Notes: a model not told the origin generated them from the letters alone. A stretch of 64,000 bases of DNA from Bacteroidales bacterium (GCA_016937855.1 JAFGVU010000101.1:1-64000), one strand, 5' to 3'; shown: positions 10,477 through 19,717, counted from the first letter of the stretch. Numbers and translations are program-made.

Positions 10477-11523
10477 ATGTGTAAAGATTTTTTAATAATA
10501 GCCGGTCCTTGCAGTGGTGAATCTGAAGAACAACTCTTTACTACAGCAAAACAACTAAAGGAGCAAGTAGCGCCAGACTATTTTCGTGCGGGTATATGGA
10601 AACCTCGAACACGTCCGGGTAGTTTTGAAGGTGTTGGGGAAAAGGGGCTTTTATGGCTCGAAGAGATTCAAAAAGAATTTAATATTAAAGCCATAACAGA
10701 AGCAGGAAGCAAAGAACATGTTGAACTTCTTCAGAAACATCACATCAACTCCTTTTGGATAGGTGCGCGCACAGTTGCTAATCCTTTTTCGGTACAACAA
10801 ATTGCCGAAGCTGCTGCAAATACTAACATGACGGTCTTTGTAAAAAATCCTATTCACCCCGACATAGAACTATGGACAGGAGCAATAGAAAGGTTTTTGT
10901 ACTTGGGGATAATAAATGTTTTTGCAATTCACAGGGGGTTTTATCCGTACGAAAAGACACACCTTCGAAACGTTCCTCGCTGGGAAATTCCGATTGAGCT
11001 TGCTCGACGTTTTCCTGATATCAAAATAATATGCGATCCTAGTCACATTGCCGGCAATACCAAATACATTGCAGAAATATCTCAGCGTGCAATAGACTTA
11101 AATATGTGTGGATTAATGATTGAATCGCACTTTAATCCGGAAATTGCCTTAAGTGACAAAAAGCAACAACTAAAACCCGAAGAACTTAAAAACATTATTA
11201 ACTCGCTGGTATTTAGAAATAATAAGGATTTTGATGATTCATTTAAAATACAACTATCTGAGTTGCGCGAAAAAATTGATGTTATTGATTATCAACTAAT
11301 CGACATGCTCGAGCATAGATTTAAACTAGTTGATGAAATTGGAAAACTAAAGAAATCGCACAATATTACGATACTTCAGTTAGAACGATGGAAAACCATT
11401 GTAGAATCACGGTTAAATTACGCAAACACCGACAATATTTCTCGCGATTTTCTGTTAAAAATACTACAAATGATTCATAAAGAATCTATTCAAAGACAAA
11501 ACGATATTTTTGGATCACCTTAA
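10477..11523 (+). CDS. Bifunctional DAHP synthase / chorismate mutase type II
   Basis: 348 aa. The N-terminal part (about 5-245) is a class I DAHP synthase/KDSA-type barrel (LIIAGPCSGESEEQ, RAGIWKPRTRPGSFEG, IICDPSHIAG, GLMIESHFNPE). It condenses phosphoenolpyruvate and erythrose 4-phosphate in the first step of the shikimate pathway. The C-terminal 90 residues are an AroQ-type chorismate mutase helix bundle (LRxKIDxIDxQLIDMLEHRFKLVDEIGKLK), converting chorismate to prephenate. This fusion is common in Bacteroidota, where the mutase half allows feedback control of the synthase by prephenate or its products (family knowledge). The gene is monocistronic here. The upstream inverted repeat around a -7 element may be an operator. 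Confidence 0.95.
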   Translation: MCKDFLIIAGPCSGESEEQLFTTAKQLKEQVAPDYFRAGIWKPRTRPGSFEGVGEKGLLWLEEIQKEFNIKAITEAGSKEHVELLQKHHINSFWIGARTVANPFSVQQIAEAAANTNMTVFVKNPIHPDIELWTGAIERFLYLGIINVFAIHRGFYPYEKTHLRNVPRWEIPIELARRFPDIKIICDPSHIAGNTKYIAEISQRAIDLNMCGLMIESHFNPEIALSDKKQQLKPEELKNIINSLVFRNNKDFDDSFKIQLSELREKIDVIDYQLIDMLEHRFKLVDEIGKLKKSHNITILQLERWKTIVESRLNYANTDNISRDFLLKILQMIHKESIQRQNDIFGSP

Positions 11524-11555
11524 ACATTACTAGTTTTAAAAATCACCATCCCATT

Positions 11556-11739
11556 AAGGTGCAGCGCACAGTAACATCAGTAACCAATACAACAAGTACA
11601 AAAAAAGTAAGGTGCAGAGCACCGAAATATTATTAACCAAAACAACAAACGAGACAAATCAAGGTGCAGAGCACCGAAATATTATTACCATAACCAATAA
11701 CGGCGTCAACCCAAGGTGCAGAGCACCGTAATATTATTT
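11556..11739 (+). repeat. Four-unit palindromic repeat array, 52-bp period
   Basis: Four copies of a roughly 27-bp sequence (AAGGTGCAGAGCACCGAAAT...) start at 11556, 11609, 11661 and 11713, a period of 52-53 bp. Each contains a GGTGC-AGA-GCACC hairpin. Copy 1 is degenerate (GGTGCAGCGCAC). Spacers are AT- and AAC-rich and differ from one another. It fills the gap between the DAHP synthase gene and the lipoprotein gene. Confidence 0.85.
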
Positions 11740-11813
11740 ACCTAAACAATTTTCCCAATTCATATCCCGTTATCACGATAAATTTTGCATTTTTGTAAAA
11801 TAATTAGAAAATA

Positions 11814-13499
11814 ATGAAATTTAATAAACATATTAGGCTTCTGTATTTTATCGGACTAATTGCAATAATCTTTTCATGTGCAAAACAGGTTGCTGTTAGC
11901 GGTGGCCCAAAAGATGTTACACCACCGGTAATGATAGAGGCAACTCCTCAAAACGGATCGGTTAACTTTGATTCAAAAATTGTTTATATCAAATTCGATG
12001 AATACATCAAATTAAATAATATTAATCAAAAACTCATTATTTCTCCTCCAATAGATGAAGCTCCGGTAATTACTATAAAAGGCAAAGGTGTTAAAATTAG
12101 TCTCAATCCCGAATTATTGGATGAAAAAACAACATATAGCCTTAATTTTAACGATGCAATTGCAGATAATAACGAGAATAATGCTCTACACAGTTTTGTA
12201 TATGCGTTTTCGACCGGACCACAAATTGACTCTCTTAGTTTTTCGGGCTCTGTTATTGATGCTTTTACCAGAAAACCTGTTGATGATGTGTGGGTAATTT
12301 TACATGATGTGTTTGCCGATTCTGCAATTAAAACATATAATCCGGCATATCTAACAAAGGTTGACAAAGACGGTAAGTTTATGATACCTTTTGTTCGCGA
12401 AAATAATTACCGAATATATGCTCTCCGAGATAACAACTTTAACTTTCTTTTCGATCTGCCCGATGAGGGAATTGCCTTTCTCGATAGTATTTATAGACCG
12501 GGTGTAGAAACTATAAGCTCATCTGATACTTCAGGAAAAATAACATATAGGTTTAAAAACTATCCTGCAAATATTGAGCTTCTTATTTTTGCCGAAAACA
12601 AACAAGCGCAGTTTATTAATTCATTTAATCGTTATAAACCCGATTATCTGGAATTCACATTTAATTCGACCCAATATTCAGAGTTTGATGTAGTGATTAA
12701 TGATGAAAACGCAATTATTTACTCTAAAGAAAATCCTGATACAGTAAAAATTTGGTTACAAAATAAAGAGGTTATTGATAATGATAGCATTAACGTATTG
12801 GTTAATTATCAAGATCCGGTATATCCCGACACAATCAGACACGACACTCTTGTTTTTAGAAAACCTGAAAATACACTTAGAGATAGCTTAATAGAAATAT
12901 CTATAAATAAAATCAAAGAACCACACAAAAAATTAAATCTAGTTTTAAGCTCACCGATAAATGAAATTAATTCAAAATTTCTAAAACTTGAATTTTTATC
13001 TGACTCTGTTTATTTACCAACCGAATTTACCTTGAAAGCCGATAGCACACATCCATTAAAAATAGAAATTGATGCTGAGTTTCTTGAAAAAACGGAGTAT
13101 CGCATTATTGTTGACAATGAATTTGTGAAAAACTCGTTTGGTTTATCAAACATTAAAGATACTTTAGAATTTAGTACGACATCAAGTGTTGAATATGGTA
13201 ATTTATTGATAAACTTTCCGAATTCCGATAAAAATTATATTGTACAATTACTTAAATCAGATGTAGTCGTTGCCGAGATAAATTCCACAAATGGAATAAC
13301 AGATTTTCAATTTATAAAACCTGCAACATACCGCATCCGGGCAATTGAGGATAATAATGGTAATTTAAGATGGGATACAGGAGTTTTCGACAATCATGTT
13401 CAACCCGAACCTGTTTATTATTATCCGGGTGAGTACGAAATCAGAAGTAATTGGAATCATGAAATAGATTGGAATCCAATTAATGACCTTAATAAGTAG
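11814..13499 (+). CDS. Ig-like domain lipoprotein
   Basis: 561 aa. The N-terminus is a lipoprotein signal (LIAIIFSC, lipid-modified Cys about residue 22) followed by GGPKDVTPPVMIEATPQNGS. That last stretch leads into an SbsA-type bacterial Ig-like domain (about 35-130), typical of a Bacteroidota family annotated only as Ig-like domain-containing protein. Carboxypeptidase-regulatory-like beta-sandwich segments follow (FSGSVIDAFTRKPVDDVWVILHD; the end has YRIRAIEDNNGNLRWDTG). It is probably anchored in the outer membrane, with a structural or unknown role. It is convergent with the threonine dehydrogenase gene, 42 bp from it. Confidence 0.8.
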   Translation: MKFNKHIRLLYFIGLIAIIFSCAKQVAVSGGPKDVTPPVMIEATPQNGSVNFDSKIVYIKFDEYIKLNNINQKLIISPPIDEAPVITIKGKGVKISLNPELLDEKTTYSLNFNDAIADNNENNALHSFVYAFSTGPQIDSLSFSGSVIDAFTRKPVDDVWVILHDVFADSAIKTYNPAYLTKVDKDGKFMIPFVRENNYRIYALRDNNFNFLFDLPDEGIAFLDSIYRPGVETISSSDTSGKITYRFKNYPANIELLIFAENKQAQFINSFNRYKPDYLEFTFNSTQYSEFDVVINDENAIIYSKENPDTVKIWLQNKEVIDNDSINVLVNYQDPVYPDTIRHDTLVFRKPENTLRDSLIEISINKIKEPHKKLNLVLSSPINEINSKFLKLEFLSDSVYLPTEFTLKADSTHPLKIEIDAEFLEKTEYRIIVDNEFVKNSFGLSNIKDTLEFSTTSSVEYGNLLINFPNSDKNYIVQLLKSDVVVAEINSTNGITDFQFIKPATYRIRAIEDNNGNLRWDTGVFDNHVQPEPVYYYPGEYEIRSNWNHEIDWNPINDLNK

Positions 13500-13540
13500 G
13501 CTCTGCTGATTTTATCTTTCGATTTTCCGCTTAAAAGATA

Positions 13541-14518
13541 TTAACAGCCCAATTTACCAGTTCTAATTTTTTCTTTGATAGCATTAATCATATCATCGGA
13601 CATAGCCTCCAAATTATAACTAGGTTTCCAGCCCCACTCTTCGCGAGCAGCACTATCATCTATTGACATTGGCCACGAATCTGCGATAGCTTGTCTATAA
13701 TCAGGTTTATATTCTATCTCAAATCCCGGGACTCTTTTCGCGACAGCATCGGCAAGCTCTTTAGCAGAAAAACTCATTGCACCGACATTAAAATCACCGT
13801 GATGTTTTAAATTCGCAAAATCTGCTTGCATCAAATCAATTGTAGCTTTAAGACAATCGGGCATATACATCATTGGTAATCTAGTGTTTTCATTTACAAA
13901 ACAAGTGTATTTACCTTTTTGTACAGCATCAAAGTATATTGCTACAGCGTAATCAGTTGTTCCACCACCGGGCATAGTTTCGTGACTAATTATTCCGGGA
14001 TAACGTAATCCTCTTACATCAAGTCCATATTTTTTTACATAATAATCTGCAAGTAATTCACCGCTAACTTTTGTAATACCATACATTGTTGTTGGTCTTA
14101 ATATAGTTTCCTGTGGCGTATTTTCTCTTGGCGTTGATGGTCCAAATGCTGCAATTGAACTTGGTGTCAGAACTTGCTTTAGTTTCAATTCGCGAGCAAC
14201 TTCCATCACATTAATAAAGCCATTAATGTTTACATTCCATGCTAACATTGGGTGGCATTCACCAACTGCCGACAAAATTGCAGCAAAATTTACTATTGCA
14301 TCAATATTATGTTTTTTAACGATATCTGCTAAACGCTGAGCATCAGTAATATTCAATTGCTCAAATAATCCTGTCTCTTTTAATATCGGACAAACATCAT
14401 CTTTTAAGTCAGCTGAAACAATATTTTCGTTGCCGTAAATTCCTCTTAGTTTAACAACTAATTCTGATCCAATTTGACCACCGGCTCCAATTACAAGTAT
14501 TCTTTTTATATCTGTCAT
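13541..14518 (-). CDS. L-threonine 3-dehydrogenase, SDR type
   Basis: 325 aa, an extended short-chain dehydrogenase. The N-terminal Rossmann motif is GAGGQIGSEL (about 11-20), the NNAG-equivalent is NFAAILSAVGE, and the catalytic YxxxK is YGITK (about 146-150). GGGTTDYAVAIYFDAV is characteristic of the UDP-galactose-4-epimerase-like L-threonine dehydrogenases of Bacteroidota. The enzyme oxidises L-threonine to 2-amino-3-ketobutyrate with NAD+, feeding glycine formation through a 2-amino-3-ketobutyrate CoA ligase that is not in this window. It is transcribed alone, divergent from the TetR operon. Two minus-strand -7-like elements lie upstream. Confidence 0.9.
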   Translation of the reverse strand: MTDIKRILVIGAGGQIGSELVVKLRGIYGNENIVSADLKDDVCPILKETGLFEQLNITDAQRLADIVKKHNIDAIVNFAAILSAVGECHPMLAWNVNINGFINVMEVARELKLKQVLTPSSIAAFGPSTPRENTPQETILRPTTMYGITKVSGELLADYYVKKYGLDVRGLRYPGIISHETMPGGGTTDYAVAIYFDAVQKGKYTCFVNENTRLPMMYMPDCLKATIDLMQADFANLKHHGDFNVGAMSFSAKELADAVAKRVPGFEIEYKPDYRQAIADSWPMSIDDSAAREEWGWKPSYNLEAMSDDMINAIKEKIRTGKLGC

Positions 14519-14534
14519 GAAATAATATTTTTTA

Positions 14535-14560
14535 CAAATCTAAGATTTCTCGCAAAAGTA
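14535..14560 (-). promoter_or_regulatory. Candidate -7 elements for threonine dehydrogenase
   Basis: The minus strand carries TAGATTTG (14542-14535) and TACTTTTG (14560-14553). Both match TAnnTTTG and lie 17 and 35 bp from the start codon. Which one is used cannot be told. Confidence 0.45.
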
Positions 14561-14655
14561 ATAAAAAATATTTATCATGTTTCTTTTGTGTTATTCGACG
14601 AAAGGTTTTTTGTTAAAATTTTCAAAAAAAATTTGCATTTACATTTTATATATCC

Positions 14656-14681
14656 TATCTTTGACCAAACGTTCAGTCAAA
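14656..14681 (+). promoter_or_regulatory. -7 element overlapped by a TetR-type operator
   Basis: TATCTTTG (14656-14663) matches the -7 consensus. Overlapping it, TTTGACCAAACGTTCAGTCAAA (14660-14681) is a 22-bp palindrome with 18 matching positions and the AACGTT centre typical of TetR/AcrR operators. It lies 25 bp before the tetR start, so autoregulation of the operon is the natural reading. Confidence 0.75.
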
Positions 14682-14705
14682 AAACACAATTAATAATAGT
14701 ATTAT

Positions 14706-15302
14706 ATGTCGCCCAGAACAGCAAAACAATACGAAGAAATAAGAACAGATAAGCGAAAACAGATAATGGAAGCAGCTGTTAAGCTTTTTGCAGAAAAGGG
14801 ATTTCATGCAGCCTCAATCAGTTTGATAGCAAAAGAAGCCGGAATTTCTAAAGGTTTAATCTACAATTACTTTGACAGTAAGGAAACACTGCTAAAGGAA
14901 ATTATGGATGAGTTAACAACTCAGGTAATGGATTTGATGAATCCTGATCACGATGACGAGATTACATCTCAGGAAATGGAAGATTTTTTCTCTCTAATAA
15001 TAAAATTACTAAAAGATAACCACGAGCACTGGAAACTGTATTTTCAGTTATCTATGAAAAAAGATGTTTTCGAGATAATACAAAAAGACTATCATAGTGA
15101 TAGAATTCAAAAAAGTCAGGCATTGATTTACAAATATTTTTCCGAAAGATTTACTAATCCGCAACTTGAAATGTTTGTATTCTCATCTATTTTTAAGGGA
15201 TTTGCAATGCAATATGTATATGCTCCTGAGATGTTTCCTGACGAAATAATTGACCAATTTAAAAACAGATTAATTAACATGTTCATTAAAGATAAAATGT
15301 AA
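14706..15302 (+). CDS. TetR/AcrR family transcriptional regulator
   Basis: 198 aa. The N-terminal TetR helix-turn-helix spans about residues 15-62 (KRKQIMEAAVKLFAEKGFHAASISLIAKEAGISKGLIYNYFDSKETLLKEI). The C-terminal ligand-binding bundle is of unassigned specificity. It is the first gene of a five-gene operon with a LolA-like protein, two permeases and an ATPase; the next gene begins 23 bp downstream. A palindromic operator overlaps the -7 element just upstream, so it probably represses its own operon and responds to a lipid-like or envelope signal (inference from context). Confidence 0.9.
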   Translation: MSPRTAKQYEEIRTDKRKQIMEAAVKLFAEKGFHAASISLIAKEAGISKGLIYNYFDSKETLLKEIMDELTTQVMDLMNPDHDDEITSQEMEDFFSLIIKLLKDNHEHWKLYFQLSMKKDVFEIIQKDYHSDRIQKSQALIYKYFSERFTNPQLEMFVFSSIFKGFAMQYVYAPEMFPDEIIDQFKNRLINMFIKDKM

Positions 15303-15325
15303 AAAACATTAAACGCTCTAAAGAT

Positions 15326-16072
15326 ATGAAACCAAAAATCCAACTTTTAATTGTCGCTACATTTATTAGTATTGTAATATATGCTCAAAATGCGACCGAG
15401 ATTGTTAGCCGCGCTCATGAAAAAACAAATGGAAATTCGAATTACACCGAAATGACAATGAAAATTGTTCGCCCTACTTATGAACGTAGTATTTCGATGA
15501 AAGCATGGTCATTAGGAACAGACTTTTCGATGGTTTACATTACTGCACCTGCAAAAGAAAAGGGACAAGTTCACATGAAACGCGAAAAAGAAATGTGGAA
15601 TTGGCAACCGGCGATTAACCGTATGATAAAACTTCCGCCTTCGATGATGATGCAATCGTGGATGGGAAGTGATTTTACAAATGATGATTTAATAAATCAG
15701 GCTTCGATTGTAAATGACTATACTCACAATTTAATTGGTGAGGAAAAATATGAAACTTATTCATGTTATAAAATCGAACTTACCCCTAAAGAAAACTCTA
15801 ATGTGGTTTGGGGAAAAATTGTTTTGCTTATTACTAAAGATGACGAATTCATTCTAAAATCGGAATATTTTGATGAAGACAATGACTTGATTAAGACTGA
15901 GCTCGCTTCAGATATTAAAATCTTAGGTGGCAAAAAAATTCCAACAAAATTCACAACAATTCCTGCCGACAAAAAAGGGAATAAAACCATTTTAATTATG
16001 GACAATATTGTTTTTGATTACAAATTAGACGAGTCGTTTTTTACCCAACAGAATATGAAAAAAATTAAGTAG
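15326..16072 (+). CDS. Outer membrane lipoprotein-sorting protein (LolA-like)
   Basis: 248 aa with a signal peptide ending at about residue 20 (IVIYAQ). The rest is an all-beta LolA/LolB-like fold of the family annotated as outer membrane lipoprotein-sorting protein (MKIVRPTYERSISMKAWS, YITAPAKEKGQVHMKREKEMWNWQP, KIPTKFTTIPADKKGNKTILIMDNI). It probably binds acylated cargo in the periplasm and works with the FtsX-type ABC transporter encoded just downstream. It is not the housekeeping LolA but the operon-associated paralogue type. The exact substrate is unknown. Confidence 0.85.
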   Translation: MKPKIQLLIVATFISIVIYAQNATEIVSRAHEKTNGNSNYTEMTMKIVRPTYERSISMKAWSLGTDFSMVYITAPAKEKGQVHMKREKEMWNWQPAINRMIKLPPSMMMQSWMGSDFTNDDLINQASIVNDYTHNLIGEEKYETYSCYKIELTPKENSNVVWGKIVLLITKDDEFILKSEYFDEDNDLIKTELASDIKILGGKKIPTKFTTIPADKKGNKTILIMDNIVFDYKLDESFFTQQNMKKIK

Positions 16073-16418
16073 TGCAAAAAACTTGTAGTAAAATTTATAC
16101 TATCTATAAATAACAAAAAATGAAAAAAAACATCACCATAAACCAACAAACCCCAACCACTCTAGGCATCCCGAGAAAATCACGAACCTCAGGTTCGAGG
16201 ATCCTCGGGATAACGGGACAGAAATTGCACATAAAATTATTCACAATTACAGTTTTCTCTTTTAACCTCGTTAAATATAAAAATTCCACTAAGCAATTTC
16301 ATATTCTCGAGGATTCTCGAAGAATAACAAAAATCGCAGATTTTTTATTCTTCGGAACTTTAAACACTCTAGGCACTCCAAACACTATAGACACTTCAAA
16401 AACTCAAAAATAAAAACC
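16073..16418. repeat. Structured intergenic region with hairpins and CACTnTAG repeats
   Basis: No real gene (the 97-aa ORF across it is low complexity). It contains a nested hairpin ATCCCGAG...GAACCT-C-AGGTTC...CTCGGGAT (16168-16211) and a long stem CGAAGAATAA...TTATTCTTCG (16318-16354) with an inner AAAATC/GATTTT stem. A short-period repeat follows (AACACTCTAGGCACTCCAAACACTATAGACACTTC), ending just before the permease gene. A related repeat precedes the ATPase gene. Confidence 0.7.
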
Positions 16419-17636
16419 ATGAACTACTTTAAACTCGCATGGCGCAACATTTGGCGGAATAAGAAACGGACACTGATTACAGCCGCTTCGGTTTTCTTTG
16501 CATTATTTCTTGCTATTTTGATGGTTGGACTGCAAGAAGGAACCTATGCACACATGATAAAAATTTCGGTCGAAGATTTTTATGGATATGCACAAGTTCA
16601 CGGAAAAGGCTTTTCCGAAGACAAAACTCTAACAAACTCGCTGGAATACAATCAGGAGATAATTGATTATCTTAACTCAAACAAAAATGTAAAACAAATT
16701 CAGCCACGAATCGAAAGCTTTGCACTAAGCGCTTTTTCTGATAAGTCAAAAGGAATAGTAATATTGGGCGTTGACCCGAATCTGGAATTCGAAAAGCCAA
16801 CAATTAAAAAAAGACTGGTTGCAGGCAATTTCGATGAAATATATGACAACGGAATCGTTATTACCGAAAAACTTGCCGAATATTTAGGAGCAGAAATAGG
16901 AGACTCTCTCGCTTTAATTGGTCAAGGCTACCAAGGAATAAGTGCTGTTGGATTATATAAAATAGTTGCAACAATCTCGATGCCTAATCCAATGTTAAAC
17001 TCCGGTCTTGCTTATCTTGATATCAAAACTGCACAAGAGCTTTTTAGTCTCGAAAACAGACTTACAGGTCTTTCGTTAAGTTTTAATGATAATAGAAAAT
17101 TTAAAGAAACAACTCAAGAACTTCGATCCAATCTACCAGAAGGATATGAAATTTTTCACTGGGAAGAAGAAATGCCCGAAATAAAACAATTTGTCGAATC
17201 AGATCGTGCCGGGGGTCAAATTTTCTTGGTGATATTATATATTATCATTGGATTCGGCATATTTGGAACAGCACTAATGATGATTGCCGAAAGAATCAAA
17301 GAATTTGGAATTATGGTTGCCGTTGGAATGCAAAAGATGAAAATCGTAATTTTAGTAGGAGTCGAAATGCTTTATATAACAAGTTTGGGAATAATTGCAT
17401 CTATTGTTTTTAGTATTCCTATTATGTATTATCTTAACATCAACCCCATCACTTTTACCGGAGACATGGCAAAAACCTATGAGTCTTATGGCTTTGAGCC
17501 CGTTATGCCGGCTGCTTTTCAGCTCGATTATTTTATTAACCAACCAATAGTTGTTATTATCATTACGATTATCGCAATTATTTATCCGCTATGGGGAATA
17601 AGCAAACTCGATGTGATTAAATCAATTAGAAAATAA
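16419..17636 (+). CDS. ABC transporter permease, FtsX/MacB type (first)
   Basis: 405 aa. An N-terminal transmembrane helix (about 20-40, after the WRNIWRNKKRT motif) is followed by a periplasmic MacB-type core domain (about 45-250) and three C-terminal transmembrane helices (about 265-400) forming the FtsX domain. This is the LolC/LolE/MacB topology. With the second permease and the LolD-like ATPase it should form a mechanotransmission-type complex acting on lipids or lipoproteins together with the LolA-like protein. Only 13 bp separates it from the next permease. Confidence 0.9.
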   Translation: MNYFKLAWRNIWRNKKRTLITAASVFFALFLAILMVGLQEGTYAHMIKISVEDFYGYAQVHGKGFSEDKTLTNSLEYNQEIIDYLNSNKNVKQIQPRIESFALSAFSDKSKGIVILGVDPNLEFEKPTIKKRLVAGNFDEIYDNGIVITEKLAEYLGAEIGDSLALIGQGYQGISAVGLYKIVATISMPNPMLNSGLAYLDIKTAQELFSLENRLTGLSLSFNDNRKFKETTQELRSNLPEGYEIFHWEEEMPEIKQFVESDRAGGQIFLVILYIIIGFGIFGTALMMIAERIKEFGIMVAVGMQKMKIVILVGVEMLYITSLGIIASIVFSIPIMYYLNINPITFTGDMAKTYESYGFEPVMPAAFQLDYFINQPIVVIIITIIAIIYPLWGISKLDVIKSIRK

Positions 17637-17649
17637 TAAACCAAATATT

Positions 17650-18873
17650 ATGGAAATCATTAAAATAGCATGGAGAAATATCTGGCGTAATAAAGCAAGA
17701 AGCTTGGTAATTCTTATTTCGGTAAGTATAGGTATGGTTGGCGGAATATTTGCCACCGCTGCCATGATAGGTATGACAAATCAAAGAATTGACACTGCAA
17801 TAAAAACCGAAATATCACACATACAGCTTCATAATCCTAAGTTTATTGATAATCAGGAACAGGAATACTATCTCGAAAATACTGATGAACTGGTCGCAAA
17901 AATATCCAAAAGCAATTCTGTTTCGGCGGTTTCAACGCGATTAAAAATATCGGCAATGATAAGCTCTGCTGAAACAGCATCCGGAGTAATTATAAATGGT
18001 GTGGTTCCGGCTGATGAAATGAAAATATCAAATTTATCAACCAAAATTATTGAAGGCGAATATTTTACAGAAAACAAAACCAACGATATCGTAATTAGTC
18101 AAAAACTTGCTGATAAACTTAAACTTGGGATTAAATCAAAACTTGTTCTAACATTTCAGGATGCTGATGGAAATATTGTAAGCAATAATTACAAAGTTTG
18201 CGGAATTTATCGCACAAACAATCAAATGTTTGATGAAATGCAGGTTTTTGTTAAAAAAGCACCACTAGGAGATATTTGTGGATATGATGAAAACACTGCT
18301 CAAGAAATTGCAGTTTTATTAAACAATAACGAAACCCTTACAGAAACCGAAGATGAGATTAAAAGCATTGTCGGCGATAAAATTTTGGTGAGATCCTGGA
18401 AAAAAATCAGTCCCGATTTAGGAATGTTAACCGATATGATGGCGCAATATTCGGGTTATATTTTGGGAATAATTTTGATGGCTCTGGCATTTGGAATAAT
18501 CAACACTATGCTAATGGCAATACTTGAACGCAAAAAAGAACTTGGAATGATGATGGCAATTGGCATGAACAAACCGAAAATTAGGGCAATGATAGTTTGG
18601 GAAACCGTATTTTTAACATTTACGGGAACTATTGTTGGGATGACAATTGCACAAATTTTGGTTTCATATTTCGGCAAAGTTGGAATTAATCTGGCAATGT
18701 ATGCTGAAGGGTTCGAGGCAGTTGGATTTGAAGCAATGTTATATCCTGCTCTAAACACAGGGTTCTACATTCAGGTTGTTGTGCTAACAGTATTTACAGC
18801 ATTATTCTCAGCAATATTCCCAATTAGAAGAGCAATAAAAATGAATCCGGCAGAGGTTTTACGAACGGAGTAA
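17650..18873 (+). CDS. ABC transporter permease, FtsX/MacB type (second)
   Basis: 407 aa, paralogous to the preceding gene (MEIIKIAWRNIWRNKARSL) and with the same plan: one N-terminal helix, a periplasmic domain and three C-terminal helices with the FtsX motif region (LMAILERKKELGMMMAIGMNK). The two probably form the heterodimeric membrane part of one transporter, as LolC and LolE do. The ATPase follows after 107 bp. Confidence 0.9.
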   Translation: MEIIKIAWRNIWRNKARSLVILISVSIGMVGGIFATAAMIGMTNQRIDTAIKTEISHIQLHNPKFIDNQEQEYYLENTDELVAKISKSNSVSAVSTRLKISAMISSAETASGVIINGVVPADEMKISNLSTKIIEGEYFTENKTNDIVISQKLADKLKLGIKSKLVLTFQDADGNIVSNNYKVCGIYRTNNQMFDEMQVFVKKAPLGDICGYDENTAQEIAVLLNNNETLTETEDEIKSIVGDKILVRSWKKISPDLGMLTDMMAQYSGYILGIILMALAFGIINTMLMAILERKKELGMMMAIGMNKPKIRAMIVWETVFLTFTGTIVGMTIAQILVSYFGKVGINLAMYAEGFEAVGFEAMLYPALNTGFYIQVVVLTVFTALFSAIFPIRRAIKMNPAEVLRTE

Positions 18874-18936
18874 GTTAAAATATACGTAAAATTAAAAAGA
18901 AATAGAATGAAACACATTAACAACTACATAAAAAAC

Positions 18937-18968
18937 ACTCTCGCCACTTTAGACACTTTAGGCACTTA
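18937..18968 (+). repeat. Short-period CACTTTAG(A/G)CACTT repeat
   Basis: CACTCTCGCCACTTTAGACACTTTAGGCACTT consists of imperfect units of about 10 bp. It is the same repeat type as at 16360-16400 and again sits directly before an ABC-transporter gene of this operon. Confidence 0.6.
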
Positions 18969-18980
18969 AAATTATACATC

Positions 18981-19664
18981 ATGAAAATAATAGAAATCAA
19001 AAACCTACACAAAATTTACACCGAGACAGCAGTTCCGGTAAAGGCGGTAAACGGAATAGATTTAAGCTTTGACCAAGGTGAATTTACGGCAATTGTTGGT
19101 CCTTCGGGATCGGGAAAAACGACTTTTCTAAATATGCTTGGCGGCTTGGATAAACCTAGCGAAGGCGAAGTAATAATTGATGGAATTAATATCGGAAGTT
19201 TGAGTTCAAAACAAGTAATCGATTTCCGATTAAGGAATATTGGCTTTGTTTTTCAGGCATATAACTTAATTCCGGTTTTAACGGCAAAGGAGAATGTCGA
19301 ATTTATTATGCAGCTGCAAAATCAAGACAAAAAAGAAAGAGAAGCTCGTGCTATTGAAATGCTAAAAGCAGTTGGGCTGGGCGAAAGAATAAATAATAGA
19401 CCGGCAAAACTCTCCGGAGGAGAACAGCAACGAGTAGCTGTAGCAAGAGCTTTGGCTTCAAAACCAAAATTCATTCTTGCCGACGAACCAACGGCAAATC
19501 TCGATTCTGCATCAACAAATAATTTGCTCGAAATAATGCAGGAGCTTAATAAAAAAGAAAATATCACATTCATTTTCTCAACTCACGACCAACGTGTAGT
19601 TAACAAAGCAAGAAGAGTGATTACAATCGATGATGGCAAGGTAAAAACTGATGTTAAGATTTAA
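18981..19664 (+). CDS. ABC transporter ATP-binding protein (LolD/MacB type)
   Basis: 227 aa, the usual length for a LolD-family ATPase. The Walker A motif is GPSGSGKTT (about 38-46), the Q-loop lies in [10 protein letters not shown], the signature is LSGGEQQR, Walker B is [12 protein letters not shown] and the H-loop is in STHD. It powers the two upstream FtsX-type permeases. It is the last gene of the TetR-LolA-permease-permease-ATPase operon as preserved here. The barrel gene that may belong to the set is 2.3 kb downstream, beyond two unrelated genes. Confidence 0.93.
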   Translation: MKIIEIKNLHKIYTETAVPVKAVNGIDLSFDQGEFTAIVGPSGSGKTTFLNMLGGLDKPSEGEVIIDGINIGSLSSKQVIDFRLRNIGFVFQAYNLIPVLTAKENVEFIMQLQNQDKKEREARAIEMLKAVGLGERINNRPAKLSGGEQQRVAVARALASKPKFILADEPTANLDSASTNNLLEIMQELNKKENITFIFSTHDQRVVNKARRVITIDDGKVKTDVKI

Positions 19665-19717
19665 CAATTGTGAATAAATTAAAGTCGATTATCTTTTTAC
19701 CTTTAATCATCCTTTAG

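Noticed and set aside
11556-11739. CRISPR-like array of four repeats with 25-bp spacers
   Set aside because: Repeats are internally palindromic and degenerate, spacers are compositionally alike and AT-rich, there are only four units, and no cas gene is in the window. Annotated as an interspersed palindromic array instead.
14474-14752. 92-aa ORF overlapping the tetR start
   Set aside because: It crosses the divergent promoter region and the start of tetR in another frame, with no family features.
16120-16413. 97-aa ORF between the LolA-like gene and the permease
   Set aside because: It runs through hairpins and short-period repeats, giving low-complexity protein (TLNTLGTPNTIDTSKTQ). There is no family resemblance and no reason to be translated.
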